A stretch of DNA of 19,444 nucleotides from Dyella_B sp035508675 (GCF_035508675.1 NZ_DATJMN010000373.1:1-19444), one strand, 5' to 3'; counted from the stretch's first letter, positions 1 to 8,986 are shown. Notes: generated from the letters alone by a model not told the origin. Numbers and translations: made by a program.

Positions 1-435
1 ATGCGTGGGCTGGTCCAGCGGGAACGCCGTGCCGATGCTGGCAGCGCCCTGGCTGGCGTTGATCTCGAGCGTGTTGGCAGATGCATCCACGACCAGGTTG
101 ACCGCGCCATCGCCCAGCACGCCGCCGGGTGCGCCGCTGAGGTGCACCGTGCCATCGAACATCCAGCGCATCTGCACGTCGCGGTGCAAGTTGCCGTCGA
201 TCACAATACCCACCCTGCGCCAGCCAAACGCGGGTATCTCGGCCTTGCCGGCATGCAGGCTGATCTGTACGGTATCAGGGGTTGCGCCAGGGGTAAGCTG
301 CGCACGTACGTCTTGCAAGCTTACGCCGGGCATGTCGATCCGCTTGGCGACCACGACCGTGCTGGCCCAGCTGGGTGCTGCCCACAGCAGGGTCCAGAGC
401 GCACAGATGGCAAGCGGGCGACGAAGTGAAAACAT
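1..435 (-). CDS. Exported protein of unknown function, C-terminus beyond window
   Basis: The first 145 codons of a minus-strand gene run off the left edge with no stop. The ATG is at 433-435. Residues 1-25 form a clear Sec signal peptide: basic MFSLRR, a hydrophobic stretch, then PSWA before STVVV, a good signal peptidase I site. The mature part is rich in short alternating beta-strand patterns (VQISLHAGKAEIPAFGW, VNLVVDASANTLEINASQG). That style is seen in AsmA/YdbH/TamB-type beta-rich envelope proteins, but I see no motif that fixes the family. It diverges from the response-regulator gene, with 47 bp between the two starts. The coding call is firm; the function is unknown. Confidence 0.7.
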   Translation of the reverse strand, partial: MFSLRRPLAICALWTLLWAAPSWASTVVVAKRIDMPGVSLQDVRAQLTPGATPDTVQISLHAGKAEIPAFGWRRVGIVIDGNLHRDVQMRWMFDGTVHLSGAPGGVLGDGAVNLVVDASANTLEINASQGAASIGTAFPLDQPTH

Positions 436-482
436 GAGAGGGCATTCTGCCAAACTAAGCTGAACGATACGGACACAGGACT

Positions 483-1202
483 ATGCCGTACCCGACTTCC
501 GCCGCCGAACCCTATCTGCTAGTCGCCGATGACGATGCACCGACGCGTTGTTTCCTCGGCGACGCGTTTCGCCAGTTCGGCGCGCGTGTCGTCTTCGCCA
601 CGAACGGCAACGAAGCGCTGGCGCTGGCGCGCAACGAGACCTTCGATCTCTTGGTGCTGGATTGCCGCATGCCGGGGGCTGGCGCGGTCGAAATCCTGAG
701 CCGGCTGCGCAACGATCCGGAAGCGAATTCGAGCTGCCGCCCCGCTGTCGCCAGCAGCGCGGAACTGGACATCCAGGCACAGCAGTCGCTGCTCGCAATG
801 GGTTTTCACGCGGTGCTGCTCAAGCCGTGCACCTTGGCGGATCTGCGCGGCATCCTGGCGCTGGCCGCCGTGGGGCTGCGCAACGTGCCGGTGCTGGATG
901 ACGGCCAGGCGCTCCACACCAGCGGCACGCCGTCCGTGGTCCAGGCGTTGCGCGGACTGTTGCGGCAGGAACTGCTGGCGATCAACCAGGAGCTGGACGA
1001 GCTGGCGCTGGACCCGAAAGGACTGGAAGCGCGCCTGCACAAACTGCGTTCGTCGTGCGGATTCTGCGGCGCGACCTCGTTATCCGAACACATCGTGTCG
1101 TTGCAGCAGCATCTGAAGCTGGATCATCGGGGGGCGATGCTGCCGCTGGTGGATTTTCGGCGCTCGATGCAGGAGACCATCGAAGTGTTGCCGATCGAGT
1201 AA
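483..1202 (+). CDS. Receiver-HPt fusion protein (two-component phosphorelay)
   Basis: A 239-residue cytoplasmic signalling protein. Residues 11-130 are a CheY-like receiver domain: acidic cluster D16-D18, phospho-acceptor D60 in LLVLDCRMPG, and the conserved lysine K114 in LLKPC. Residues about 150-235 look like a histidine phosphotransfer (HPt) domain, with LHKLRSSCGFCGA matching the usual H-x-L-K-G-x-x-x-x-x-G pattern and placing the phospho-histidine at H186. Such proteins pass phosphate between a hybrid sensor kinase and a final regulator. No kinase and no DNA-binding or enzymatic output domain is encoded nearby, so its partners must lie elsewhere. The ATG is preceded by a CAGGA ribosome binding site about 7 bases upstream. 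The gene is transcribed alone and converges on recO. Confidence 0.88.
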   Translation: MPYPTSAAEPYLLVADDDAPTRCFLGDAFRQFGARVVFATNGNEALALARNETFDLLVLDCRMPGAGAVEILSRLRNDPEANSSCRPAVASSAELDIQAQQSLLAMGFHAVLLKPCTLADLRGILALAAVGLRNVPVLDDGQALHTSGTPSVVQALRGLLRQELLAINQELDELALDPKGLEARLHKLRSSCGFCGATSLSEHIVSLQQHLKLDHRGAMLPLVDFRRSMQETIEVLPIE

Positions 1203-1247
1203 GCCAAGCGGCGCCACGTTGCCGGGGTCGCGCCAGCGTTCGCGGGG

Positions 1248-1958
1248 TCACCGGCGCGTGAGCGCGCTGCGCAACACGCGCCACGCACGCAGTTCGACCC
1301 CGCCCAGGTGAAAGCGGATCAGCTCGCGCATCATGCCGCGCAGCGCATGCAGGCCCTGCGCATCGGGCATGCGGTCTTCATGCAAGGCCAGCAGATCGCT
1401 GCCGCGCACGGCGTGAGGCTCGTTGGGATGGCAGCGCACGGCACCGTGCTCGGCCCGGTATGCATACAGCGCGTCGGGCTGCAAAGGCTCGCCCGTGTCC
1501 GCTTCGATATCCAGTTGCATGGCGTACCCGAGTGCGGCAAGCAGGTCGCGTTCGAAGCGGCGCAGATGCCACGCCAGGGCCGCATCCTGCGCAAGGCGCG
1601 CGAGCGTCTGCGCATAGGCGCGAAAGAGATGCGGATGCGGATCTTGCCGCTCGGTCAAACGCACGACCAGTTCGTTGAGATACAAGCCGGCAAGGCTCGC
1701 ATCGCCGCTTAGGCGCAGCGGTGTGGCGGTGGATTCGGCACCGCGCAAGCTGGCGAGTTCGCCACGCATGTGCAGATCGAGCGACAGCTGCTGGAACGGT
1801 TCCAGTTGCGCGCGCTGCAGGCGACCGCGTTGGCTGCGCACACCACGCGCAACCACGCCCAGGCGACCGTGGTCACGCGTCAGGCATTCGATCAATAACG
1901 AGGTTTCGCGATACGGGCGCGAGTGCAGAACATAGGCCGGCTGTTGTTCGATGAGCAT
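1248..1958 (-). CDS. recO: DNA repair protein RecO
   Basis: RecO is a recombination mediator that helps load RecA onto SSB-coated single-stranded DNA in the RecFOR pathway. The 236-residue product has the usual length. Its N-terminus (MLIEQQPAYVLHSRPYRETS) is the typical start of the RecO OB-fold domain, with the basic segment GVVARGVRSQRGRLQ following; the rest is the helical C-terminal domain. The four zinc-binding cysteines found in many non-gammaproteobacterial RecO proteins are absent, as in E. coli. An upstream in-frame start at 2039 was rejected because it would add 27 non-homologous residues read through a GC-rich hairpin. recO commonly follows era closely; here 415 bp holding a repeat element separates them, so it may depend on read-through or a promoter inside the insert. 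Confidence 0.95.
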   Translation of the reverse strand: MLIEQQPAYVLHSRPYRETSLLIECLTRDHGRLGVVARGVRSQRGRLQRAQLEPFQQLSLDLHMRGELASLRGAESTATPLRLSGDASLAGLYLNELVVRLTERQDPHPHLFRAYAQTLARLAQDAALAWHLRRFERDLLAALGYAMQLDIEADTGEPLQPDALYAYRAEHGAVRCHPNEPHAVRGSDLLALHEDRMPDAQGLHALRGMMRELIRFHLGGVELRAWRVLRSALTRR

Positions 1959-1990
1959 GATCGAATCCGCTACGCAGCATTCGCGGAGAT

Positions 1991-2024
1991 CGCCCCCTCC
2001 CCTGCGACAGCAGGGGAGGGGGCG
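1991..2024. repeat. Perfect 15-bp GC-rich hairpin in the recO leader
   Basis: The arm CGCCCCCTCCCCTGC (1991-2005) is followed by the loop GACA and its exact reverse complement (2010-2024). The 26-bp core at 1995-2020 matches the cores inside the neighbouring insertion-like element at 24 of 26 positions (copy at 2134-2159). It ends 33 bp upstream of the recO start codon. No T-run follows on either strand, so it is not a normal intrinsic terminator. I read it as a solo copy of a dispersed intergenic palindrome, possibly affecting mRNA stability or recO translation. Confidence 0.85.
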
Positions 2025-2050
2025 TATTCTGGCGAGCATAAAGATACATG

Positions 2051-2076
2051 CTTAAGGGCACTTCTATAAATTGCCC
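2051..2076 (+). repeat. Left terminal inverted repeat of the MITE-like element
   Basis: This 26-bp repeat begins CTTAAGGGCACTTC and ends AAATTGCCC. Its reverse complement matches 2333-2358 with a single difference (G versus A in the AGAAGTGCCC part). The outermost six bases, CTTAAG, are themselves a palindrome. Confidence 0.85.
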
Positions 2077-2130
2077 GCTACTCGTCCAACAGCGCGACAA
2101 GTCGGTACAACCTGATACTCGCCACGATGC

Positions 2131-2171
2131 ACTCCCTCCCCTGCGGCAGTAGGGGAGGGTTGGGGAGGGGT
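2131..2171 (+). repeat. Inner inverted repeat, left arm
   Basis: This 41-bp GC-rich arm contains CCCTCCCCTGCGGCAG followed by TAGGGGAGGG. It pairs with 2254-2294 (36 of 41 positions) and also folds alone through a 9-bp perfect stem. The segment at 2134-2159 is the same core as the solo hairpin at 1995-2020. Confidence 0.8.
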
Positions 2172-2253
2172 TGCTTGGGCTTTAGCACACCGCTGAATTT
2201 CCTGAGGAAGGGTATGCAGGCGATGGTCGGCTCCCGCCGCTCGCTGCGCTCGC

Positions 2254-2294
2254 ACCCCACCCTAGCCCTCCCCTACTCCCGCAGGGGAGGGAAT
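2254..2294 (-). repeat. Inner inverted repeat, right arm
   Basis: Inverted partner of the arm at 2131-2171; its core at 2266-2291 is the third copy of the CCCTCCCCT/AGGGGAGGG palindrome within 300 bp. Between the two arms is a further short self-complementary stretch around CCGCTCGCTGCGCTCGC (2236-2252). Confidence 0.8.
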
Positions 2295-2332
2295 AGTTTC
2301 CCGCGATGATCCAGATGCCCGCTTCGCTATGA

Positions 2333-2358
2333 GGGCAATTTATAGAAGTACCCTTAAG
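2333..2358 (-). repeat. Right terminal inverted repeat of the MITE-like element
   Basis: Inverted copy of 2051-2076 (25 of 26 positions), ending CCCTTAAG. It lies 15 bp beyond the era stop codon, so the element starts almost immediately after era. Confidence 0.85.
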
Positions 2359-2373
2359 TTAGCGTCACTGTGC

Positions 2374-3309
2374 TTAATCGGTATAACCAAACCGCTTGAG
2401 CATCGACTCGTCATCCGCCCAGCCTTCGCGCACCTTCACCCACAAACGCAAGAATACCTTGCGGTCGAACGCGCGCTCCATGTGCCGGCGAGCAGCGCTA
2501 CCGATGGCCTTGAGCTGCTCTCCGCCCTGCCCGATGACGATGGCTTTCTGGCCGTCGCGCTCCACCCAGATCACGGCGTGGATCTCCGCAATACCGTCGT
2601 CCCGATCGTTGAATTGCTCGATCTCGACGGTGGTGGCGTATGGCAATTCCTGGTCGAGACGAAGCATCAGTTGCTCGCGCACCATTTCCGCCGCGAGAAA
2701 GCGTTCGCTGCGATCGGTAATTTCATCCTCGCCGAAGATGGGCGCGCGCACCGGCAAGCGCGTGAGGATGTCCTGCGTAAGCAGGTCCAGGCCCTTCTGC
2801 TTCAGGGCGCTGATGTAATGCACGGCTGCAAAGTCATGCTTGGCCGTCAGCTCCGCCACGAAGGGCAGCAGGGTGGTCTTGTCCTTGCTGAGATCGACTT
2901 TGTTGATGGCAAGCAGGCGTGGAGTGCTTTGCTCGGCCAGCACTTCGTAGAGCGCTTCGTCTTCGTCGGTCCACCGGCCGGCCTCGATCACTTGCACAAC
3001 CAGTTCCACTTCGCTCAGTGCGGAATGCACGGCGCGGTTGAGGCTGCGATTCATCGCCCGCTTGGCGCCGCGATGTAGGCCCGGCGTATCGACATAGAGA
3101 ATCTGCCCGGCGTCGTTGGTGGCAATGCCGAGGATGCGGTGGCGGGTGGTCTGCGGACGCGGGCTGACAATCGACAGGCGAAAGCCGATCAAGGCATTGA
3201 GCAGGGTCGATTTGCCGACATTGGGCCGACCCACCAGCGCCACGAAGCCACTGCGGAAATCGTGGTGCGGCAGTTCGTTTTCAGCGATGTCGTCGCGTTG
3301 GTCGTTCAT
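2374..3309 (-). CDS. era: GTPase Era
   Basis: Era is an essential GTPase that binds the 3' end of 16S rRNA and assists 30S subunit maturation. The 311-residue protein shows all GTPase boxes: G1 GRPNVGKS at 27-34, G2 threonines T54-T55 in RPQTTRHRI, G3 DTPG at 74-77, G4 NKVD at 136-139 and G5 SALK at 167-170. The C-terminal KH RNA-binding domain has its GQGG loop at 260-263 (VIGQGGEQLKAIG). Length and layout are normal, with about 18 extra residues before the G domain. It lies 141 bp downstream of rnc on the same strand, a wider gap than in most rnc-era operons. Immediately after its stop begins the MITE-like element. Confidence 0.97.
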   Translation of the reverse strand: MNDQRDDIAENELPHHDFRSGFVALVGRPNVGKSTLLNALIGFRLSIVSPRPQTTRHRILGIATNDAGQILYVDTPGLHRGAKRAMNRSLNRAVHSALSEVELVVQVIEAGRWTDEDEALYEVLAEQSTPRLLAINKVDLSKDKTTLLPFVAELTAKHDFAAVHYISALKQKGLDLLTQDILTRLPVRAPIFGEDEITDRSERFLAAEMVREQLMLRLDQELPYATTVEIEQFNDRDDGIAEIHAVIWVERDGQKAIVIGQGGEQLKAIGSAARRHMERAFDRKVFLRLWVKVREGWADDESMLKRFGYTD

Positions 3310-3450
3310 GGTGCGAGATTACTCGGGTAGGCAGGAATAAGCATGGCGCCGCACGCTTGCTAACGCCAGCAGCGTGGCCTCATGGTCGTGCAAAACGGGA
3401 TATCGAAGGGTGGCCGCGTTCGGCCCAGAGTGTCTGCTCAGGCTCTCAGC

Positions 3451-4110
3451 TCACTGCTCTTCCTGCTCGCCAACCAGGCGGTTCAGCACCATTTCCGCAG
3501 CATCCTGCTCGGCGAGCCTGCGGCTGCTGCCGCGCCCCGGCTCCGCCACTGCCATGGGCTGGGCAATGAGGCAATGGACTTCGAAAATGCGCGCATGCTC
3601 TTCGCCCTCGGTAGCCACCAGTTCGTACTGCGGCAAGGGCCAACCGTGCGCCTGCAGCCACTCCTGCAGCCGGGTCTTGGCATCTTTGGAGGCATGGGGC
3701 AAGGCCGCCACGCGGTCGGCGAACAGGGTGCGCACGGTGGTTCGGCAGGCATCGAAACCGCCATCGAGATAGATGGCGGCGACCAAGGCTTCGAAGGCGT
3801 CAGCGAGAATGGAGTCGCGCCGATAGCCGCCGCTCTTCAGCTCGCCGGAACCCAACTTCAGCTGGTCGCCCAGTTCGAGTTCACGCGCCACCACGGCCAA
3901 GGCCTGCCCATTGACCAGTTGCGCGCGCAGGCGCGACATGTCGCCTTCGGCTGCCTTGGGATGGGTTTCGTATAGCATCTCGGCGATGATCGCTCCGAGC
4001 AGGGCGTCGCCGAGAAACTCCATGCGCTCATTGTTGGGTTTGCCTGCGCTGCGATGCGTCAGGGCGAGCGCAGCAAGCGACGGATCGCGAAAGTGATAAG
4101 GCAATTCCAC
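3451..4110 (-). CDS. rnc: Ribonuclease III
   Basis: RNase III cleaves double-stranded RNA, processing the 30S rRNA precursor and structured mRNAs. The 219-residue product carries the signature NERMEFLGD (27-35) with metal-binding E31 and D35, then D104 and E107 in DAFEALVAAIYLDGG. A double-stranded RNA binding domain spans about 145-213 (KTRLQEWLQAHGWPLPQYEL to RLAEQDAAEMVL). The start is a GTG (4108-4110), only 2 bases past the TAA of the DUF4845 gene. There is no good ribosome binding site, so translation is probably coupled to that gene. The homologous start MELPYHFRDPSLAALALTHRS supports this choice. Confidence 0.96.
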   Translation of the reverse strand: MELPYHFRDPSLAALALTHRSAGKPNNERMEFLGDALLGAIIAEMLYETHPKAAEGDMSRLRAQLVNGQALAVVARELELGDQLKLGSGELKSGGYRRDSILADAFEALVAAIYLDGGFDACRTTVRTLFADRVAALPHASKDAKTRLQEWLQAHGWPLPQYELVATEGEEHARIFEVHCLIAQPMAVAEPGRGSSRRLAEQDAAEMVLNRLVGEQEEQ

Positions 4111-4112
4111 TG

Positions 4113-4499
4113 TTATTGCGGTGGAGCGACATTGCCCGCCACGGGCACGCTCTTGTTGAAATGGATCAGGAAATCGATGTTGTACATGAACGGTATTTGC
4201 TTGTCGTAGCTGACGCGTAGCTCGTTGCCGCTCGCCCCTTGGCCGAAGGTGATGTCGCTGGGATGGATGGTGGCATCGTCCACGTACTGGAAGCCCAGCT
4301 TGAACATCAGATCACGGCGGACTTGATCCAGCGTTTTGCCGTCCACGCCCTCGCTGGCGATCTGGTTCATGGCTTTCACGACACCCGCGTATTCGGTATA
4401 GGCCGGTACCAGCTTCATGGCCATGTAAGCGAAAAAGCCGGCCACGGCCAGCACCACGATAAAGCCGATGAGCGTGATGCCCTTCTGTTTCGATTTCAT
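4113..4499 (-). CDS. DUF4845 family small membrane protein
   Basis: A 128-residue protein with one N-terminal membrane segment (about residues 8-30, ITLIGFIVVLAVAGFFAYMAMKL) and a small, probably periplasmic domain. It resembles the DUF4845 proteins often encoded between lepB and rnc in gammaproteobacteria; their function is not established. The N-terminus KQKG-ITLIGF strongly recalls a type IV prepilin cleavage region, but glycine replaces the usual glutamate at mature position 5. The start at 4497-4499 was chosen because GAGGGG lies just upstream and the membrane segment follows directly; an earlier in-frame start at 4577 lacks family-like sequence. It lies 124 bp after lepB and 2 bp before rnc. 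Confidence 0.85.
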   Translation of the reverse strand: MKSKQKGITLIGFIVVLAVAGFFAYMAMKLVPAYTEYAGVVKAMNQIASEGVDGKTLDQVRRDLMFKLGFQYVDDATIHPSDITFGQGASGNELRVSYDKQIPFMYNIDFLIHFNKSVPVAGNVAPPQ

Positions 4500-4623
4500 A
4501 GTCCCCTCGCTAATGCCGCTGGCGCGGCCCCTGTCCCGAACAAAAACCATGGGCGTTACTTTGCCCGGTCCACGCAAGCATCGCCAGCGACATGTTCACG
4601 GTTCGGCGAGCAGACGGGCGCCA

Positions 4624-5523
4624 TCAGTGGATGATCATGCCGATGCGGTGGAAACCAACGGCGCCGGTACCCCAACCCTTCCAGCTGAACCAGATCATGA
4701 AAGCCTTGCCGACCAGGTTCTGTTCCGGCAGGCAACCCCACCAGCGGCTGTCCTCGCTGTTCTCGCGGTCGTCACCCATCACGATGTAGCAGTTCGGCGG
4801 TACCACGGACGGTACGCGCGCGTTGGGTATCGGCGGCGTGGGGCCGCGCGCAGGCATGCGCGCAATAAGGTGGTTGACCGGCCCCAGCTGTTCGCTCCAG
4901 ACGGTGGCGTTGTAATACAACAGCTCGTTGTCTTCGGGGCGCGCCGGATTGCCCTTGAACGGACCGATTTCCGTATCCACCACCGGCTTGCCGTTGATCA
5001 CGATCTGGCTGTCGTGCACCTCGAGCGTGTCGCCCGGCAGGCCGATCACGCGCTTGATCCAGTTCTGGCTGGGAACGGAGGCATGCGGATCGGCACAGGT
5101 GATGTCGCCACTGCGCACGGTCTTGCCGCTGTCGTCCTGGCAGATGTAGCCGGGAAAGCGGAAGACCACCACGTCACCGCGCTTGGGTTCGCCGATGCTT
5201 ACAACTTTGTTGTTGAAAGCCGGCAGGCGCAGCCCATAGGCGAATTTGTTGACCAGGATGAAATCGCCCACATCAAGCGTGGGCATCATCGAGCCGGACG
5301 GAATGCGGAACGGCTCGGCCACGAAGGAGCGCAGCAGCAGCACCACGAAGATCACCGGGAACAGCGAACGGGCCCAGTCCACCGCCGCCGGATCACGATA
5401 TTCCTCACCTGCCGCCGCAAAGCGTGCTTGGCGCTTGCGGTAAAAGAGCAAGCGATCGAGGCCCCACACCACACCGAACAATACGGTGAGGGCGAGCAGA
5501 ATGGCCGAAAAATCAAAATCCAT
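4624..5523 (-). CDS. lepB: Signal peptidase I
   Basis: LepB removes signal peptides from exported proteins at the outer face of the inner membrane. The 299-residue protein has two N-terminal membrane segments (about 5-27 and 52-66) and the S26 peptidase boxes: catalytic S78 in IPSGSMMPTLDVGD, general-base K157 in NWIKRVIGLPGD, and the C-terminal box GDDRENSEDSR (249-259). The inserted region between boxes (about 125-150) has two cysteines, C128 and C143, which could form a disulfide as in some proteobacterial LepB proteins. It starts 12 bp downstream of the lepA stop, as in the classical lepA-lepB operon. Confidence 0.97.
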   Translation of the reverse strand: MDFDFSAILLALTVLFGVVWGLDRLLFYRKRQARFAAAGEEYRDPAAVDWARSLFPVIFVVLLLRSFVAEPFRIPSGSMMPTLDVGDFILVNKFAYGLRLPAFNNKVVSIGEPKRGDVVVFRFPGYICQDDSGKTVRSGDITCADPHASVPSQNWIKRVIGLPGDTLEVHDSQIVINGKPVVDTEIGPFKGNPARPEDNELLYYNATVWSEQLGPVNHLIARMPARGPTPPIPNARVPSVVPPNCYIVMGDDRENSEDSRWWGCLPEQNLVGKAFMIWFSWKGWGTGAVGFHRIGMIIH

Positions 5524-5535
5524 GCGTTGGCTCCG

Positions 5536-7326
<1,791 letters not shown>

Positions 7327-7371
7327 GGGCACGCTGTCAGCTTCACCGCCTCGCGCGATGCGGAGGCAGGC

Positions 7372-7390
7372 TATCACCGGAATGGTGATA
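7372..7390. promoter_or_regulatory. Operator-like dyad upstream of lepA
   Basis: A perfect 7-bp inverted repeat, TATCACC, 5-base spacer, GGTGATA, centred about 55 bp upstream of the lepA start codon in the only stretch of relatively A+T-rich DNA before it. On the minus strand it abuts TAATAT and GATAAT hexamers that could serve as -10 elements, though I see no good -35. It may be an operator or a leader hairpin. Function is inferred from symmetry and position only. Confidence 0.35.
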
Positions 7391-7466
7391 TTAGCCGCTC
7401 ATTATCGCATGGATTGAGAACGCAGGCCCACGATGGCTTGGGACGGCTCCGGCGCAGGCCCGGAGG

Positions 7467-7493
7467 AAAAAGGCCCGCCTTGCGGCGGGCCTT
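7467..7493 (-). terminator. Intrinsic terminator after mucD
   Basis: On the minus strand AAGGCCCGCC, loop GCAA, GGCGGGCCTT is followed by a run of five T residues: a perfect 10-bp GC-rich stem with U-tract. It lies 12 bp past the mucD stop codon, so it closes the rpoE-rseA-mucD transcript and insulates lepA from it. Confidence 0.93.
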
Positions 7494-7504
7494 CATAGAG
7501 CGGT

Positions 7505-8986
7505 TTATTCATCCTTGCTACTAGGAACGGTCAGCGCGATGAAGTTGTTCGCATCGCCTCGCCGCACCAGCAGCAGAACGGTGTCACCGGGCTTTACGCC
7601 TGCCGTGGCGGTACGGAAGGCTTCCACGCTGCCTACCTTCTTCTGGTTCACCATCAGGATCACATCGCCCGGCTGCAGGCCAGCCTGGGCGGCGACTGGA
7701 CCGGTAACGTTCGCAACGGCTACGCCCTCACCCGGCTTCAGGCCGAGTTGGCTGCGCGTGGAAGCATCCACGTTCTCCACGCTCAGGCCCAGCGCGTTCG
7801 CGCCGCTACTCGGCATTGCCTTGCCCATGGCGGAAAGCGCGCTCTGGTCGCGGGGCATGGTGCCGATGGTCGCATCGATGGTCTTTTCCTTGCCGTCACG
7901 CAGAATCGTGATCGGCACGGTGGAGCCTGGTTTCGTCATGGCCACCATCGGCGGCAGATCCGCACCCTGCAAGACGTCGTGGCCGTTGTACGCAAGAATG
8001 ATGTCACCCGATTGCAGCCCCGCTTTCTGCGCTGCGCTGTCCGGTGACACGCTGACCACGATCGCGCCCTTTGCACTATCGAGCTTCAGCGCCTTCACCA
8101 TGTCATCGTCGACTGGCTTGATTTCCACGCCCAGCATGCCGCGCGTGACGTAGCCCTTGGTCTTGAGTTGGTCCACCGCATTCATCGCCATATCAATCGG
8201 GATCGAGAACGCAATGCCCTGATAGCCGCCGGTGTCCGAATAGATTTGCGAGTTGATACCCACGACCTGGCCCTGCAGGTTGAACAGCGGGCCACCCGAA
8301 TTGCCGCGGTTGATCGGCACATCGGTCTGGATGAAGGACGTGCTGGGCTGATCTCCGGCACCCAGGTTGCGCCCCACGGCGCTCACGATCCCTTGCGTTA
8401 CGGTGTAGTCGAAGCCGAACGGCGAACCAATCGCCAGCACCCACTGGCCGGGCTTGAGCAGGCGCGAATCACCGATGGTCACGGTGGGCAAAGGACCGCC
8501 GGCGTCGACCTTCAGCAAGGCAATGTCGTAAGTCGGATCGGTGCCTATCACCTTGGCGGTCAGCGTGCGGCGATCCTGCAGGCGGACAGTGACGACATCG
8601 GCGTGATCGACCACGTGATTGTTGGTAAGGATGTAGCCATCGCTGGAAATGATGAAACCCGAACCCAGCGAGGTATGGGCCTGCTCTTCAGGCGAGGGCA
8701 GGATGGGCATGCCGAAGAAACGCCGGAAGATTTCCGCCTGACCCGGATCGATGCCCTGCAGCGGCATAGCGCCGGAACCATTGGGACGACGGCCGCTGTA
8801 CTTGGCCTCCACGTGCACTACGGCGGGCGCGTTCTTTTGCACAATGCCGGTGAAATCGGGCAAACCGGCAGCTGCCGGGGCGGCCTGCGCCCACACCATG
8901 GGACTGGCTGCGACAATGCCCACACCCAGGGCGCAACCCAGCAGGCCGCAGAGAAGACGGCTACTGACGAGACGGGGATGACTCAT
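7505..8986 (-). CDS. mucD: DegP/HtrA-type periplasmic serine protease MucD
   Basis: A periplasmic Do-family protease and chaperone that degrades misfolded envelope proteins and, in related bacteria, restrains the sigma-E (AlgU) response. The 493-residue product has a signal peptide (about 1-34, ending MVWAQA), then a trypsin-like domain with the catalytic triad H124 (LTNNHVV), D154 (TYDIALLKV) and S230 (RGNSGGPL). Two PDZ domains follow: about 285-375 (RGMLGVEI, AGLQSGDIILAYNG) and about 395-485 (ALGLSVENV, AGLQPGDVILMVN). A very strong ribosome binding site (GAGGAGGAG) precedes the ATG. It is the third gene of the sigma-E operon, 145 bp after rseA, and ends at a strong terminator. Confidence 0.96.
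   Translation of the reverse strand: MSHPRLVSSRLLCGLLGCALGVGIVAASPMVWAQAAPAAAGLPDFTGIVQKNAPAVVHVEAKYSGRRPNGSGAMPLQGIDPGQAEIFRRFFGMPILPSPEEQAHTSLGSGFIISSDGYILTNNHVVDHADVVTVRLQDRRTLTAKVIGTDPTYDIALLKVDAGGPLPTVTIGDSRLLKPGQWVLAIGSPFGFDYTVTQGIVSAVGRNLGAGDQPSTSFIQTDVPINRGNSGGPLFNLQGQVVGINSQIYSDTGGYQGIAFSIPIDMAMNAVDQLKTKGYVTRGMLGVEIKPVDDDMVKALKLDSAKGAIVVSVSPDSAAQKAGLQSGDIILAYNGHDVLQGADLPPMVAMTKPGSTVPITILRDGKEKTIDATIGTMPRDQSALSAMGKAMPSSGANALGLSVENVDASTRSQLGLKPGEGVAVANVTGPVAAQAGLQPGDVILMVNQKKVGSVEAFRTATAGVKPGDTVLLLVRRGDANNFIALTVPSSKDE

Larger units (their letters stand above)
2051..2358. mobile_element. MITE-like 308-bp non-coding element between era and recO
   Basis: The element is bounded by 26-bp terminal inverted repeats at 2051-2076 and 2333-2358 that match at 25 of 26 positions and begin with CTTAAGGG. 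Inside lies a second inverted pair of 41 bp (2131-2171 and 2254-2294, 36 of 41 identical), each arm of which folds on itself through a 9-bp stem (CCCTCCCCT with AGGGGAGGG). No convincing protein is encoded. Terminal inverted repeats, small size and intergenic position fit a miniature inverted-repeat transposable element moved by a transposase encoded elsewhere. No target duplication is clear; a TTAA or TA duplication could be hidden in the CTTAAG ends. Confidence 0.7.

Noticed and set aside
1991..2294. CRISPR array
   Set aside because: The three repeated cores are palindromes in mixed orientation with unequal spacing (about 140 and 130 bp), and no cas genes are present.
2127..2309. Short open frame within the repeat element
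   Set aside because: It reads through the GC-rich palindromes; such translated repeats are common false gene calls and there is no ribosome binding site.
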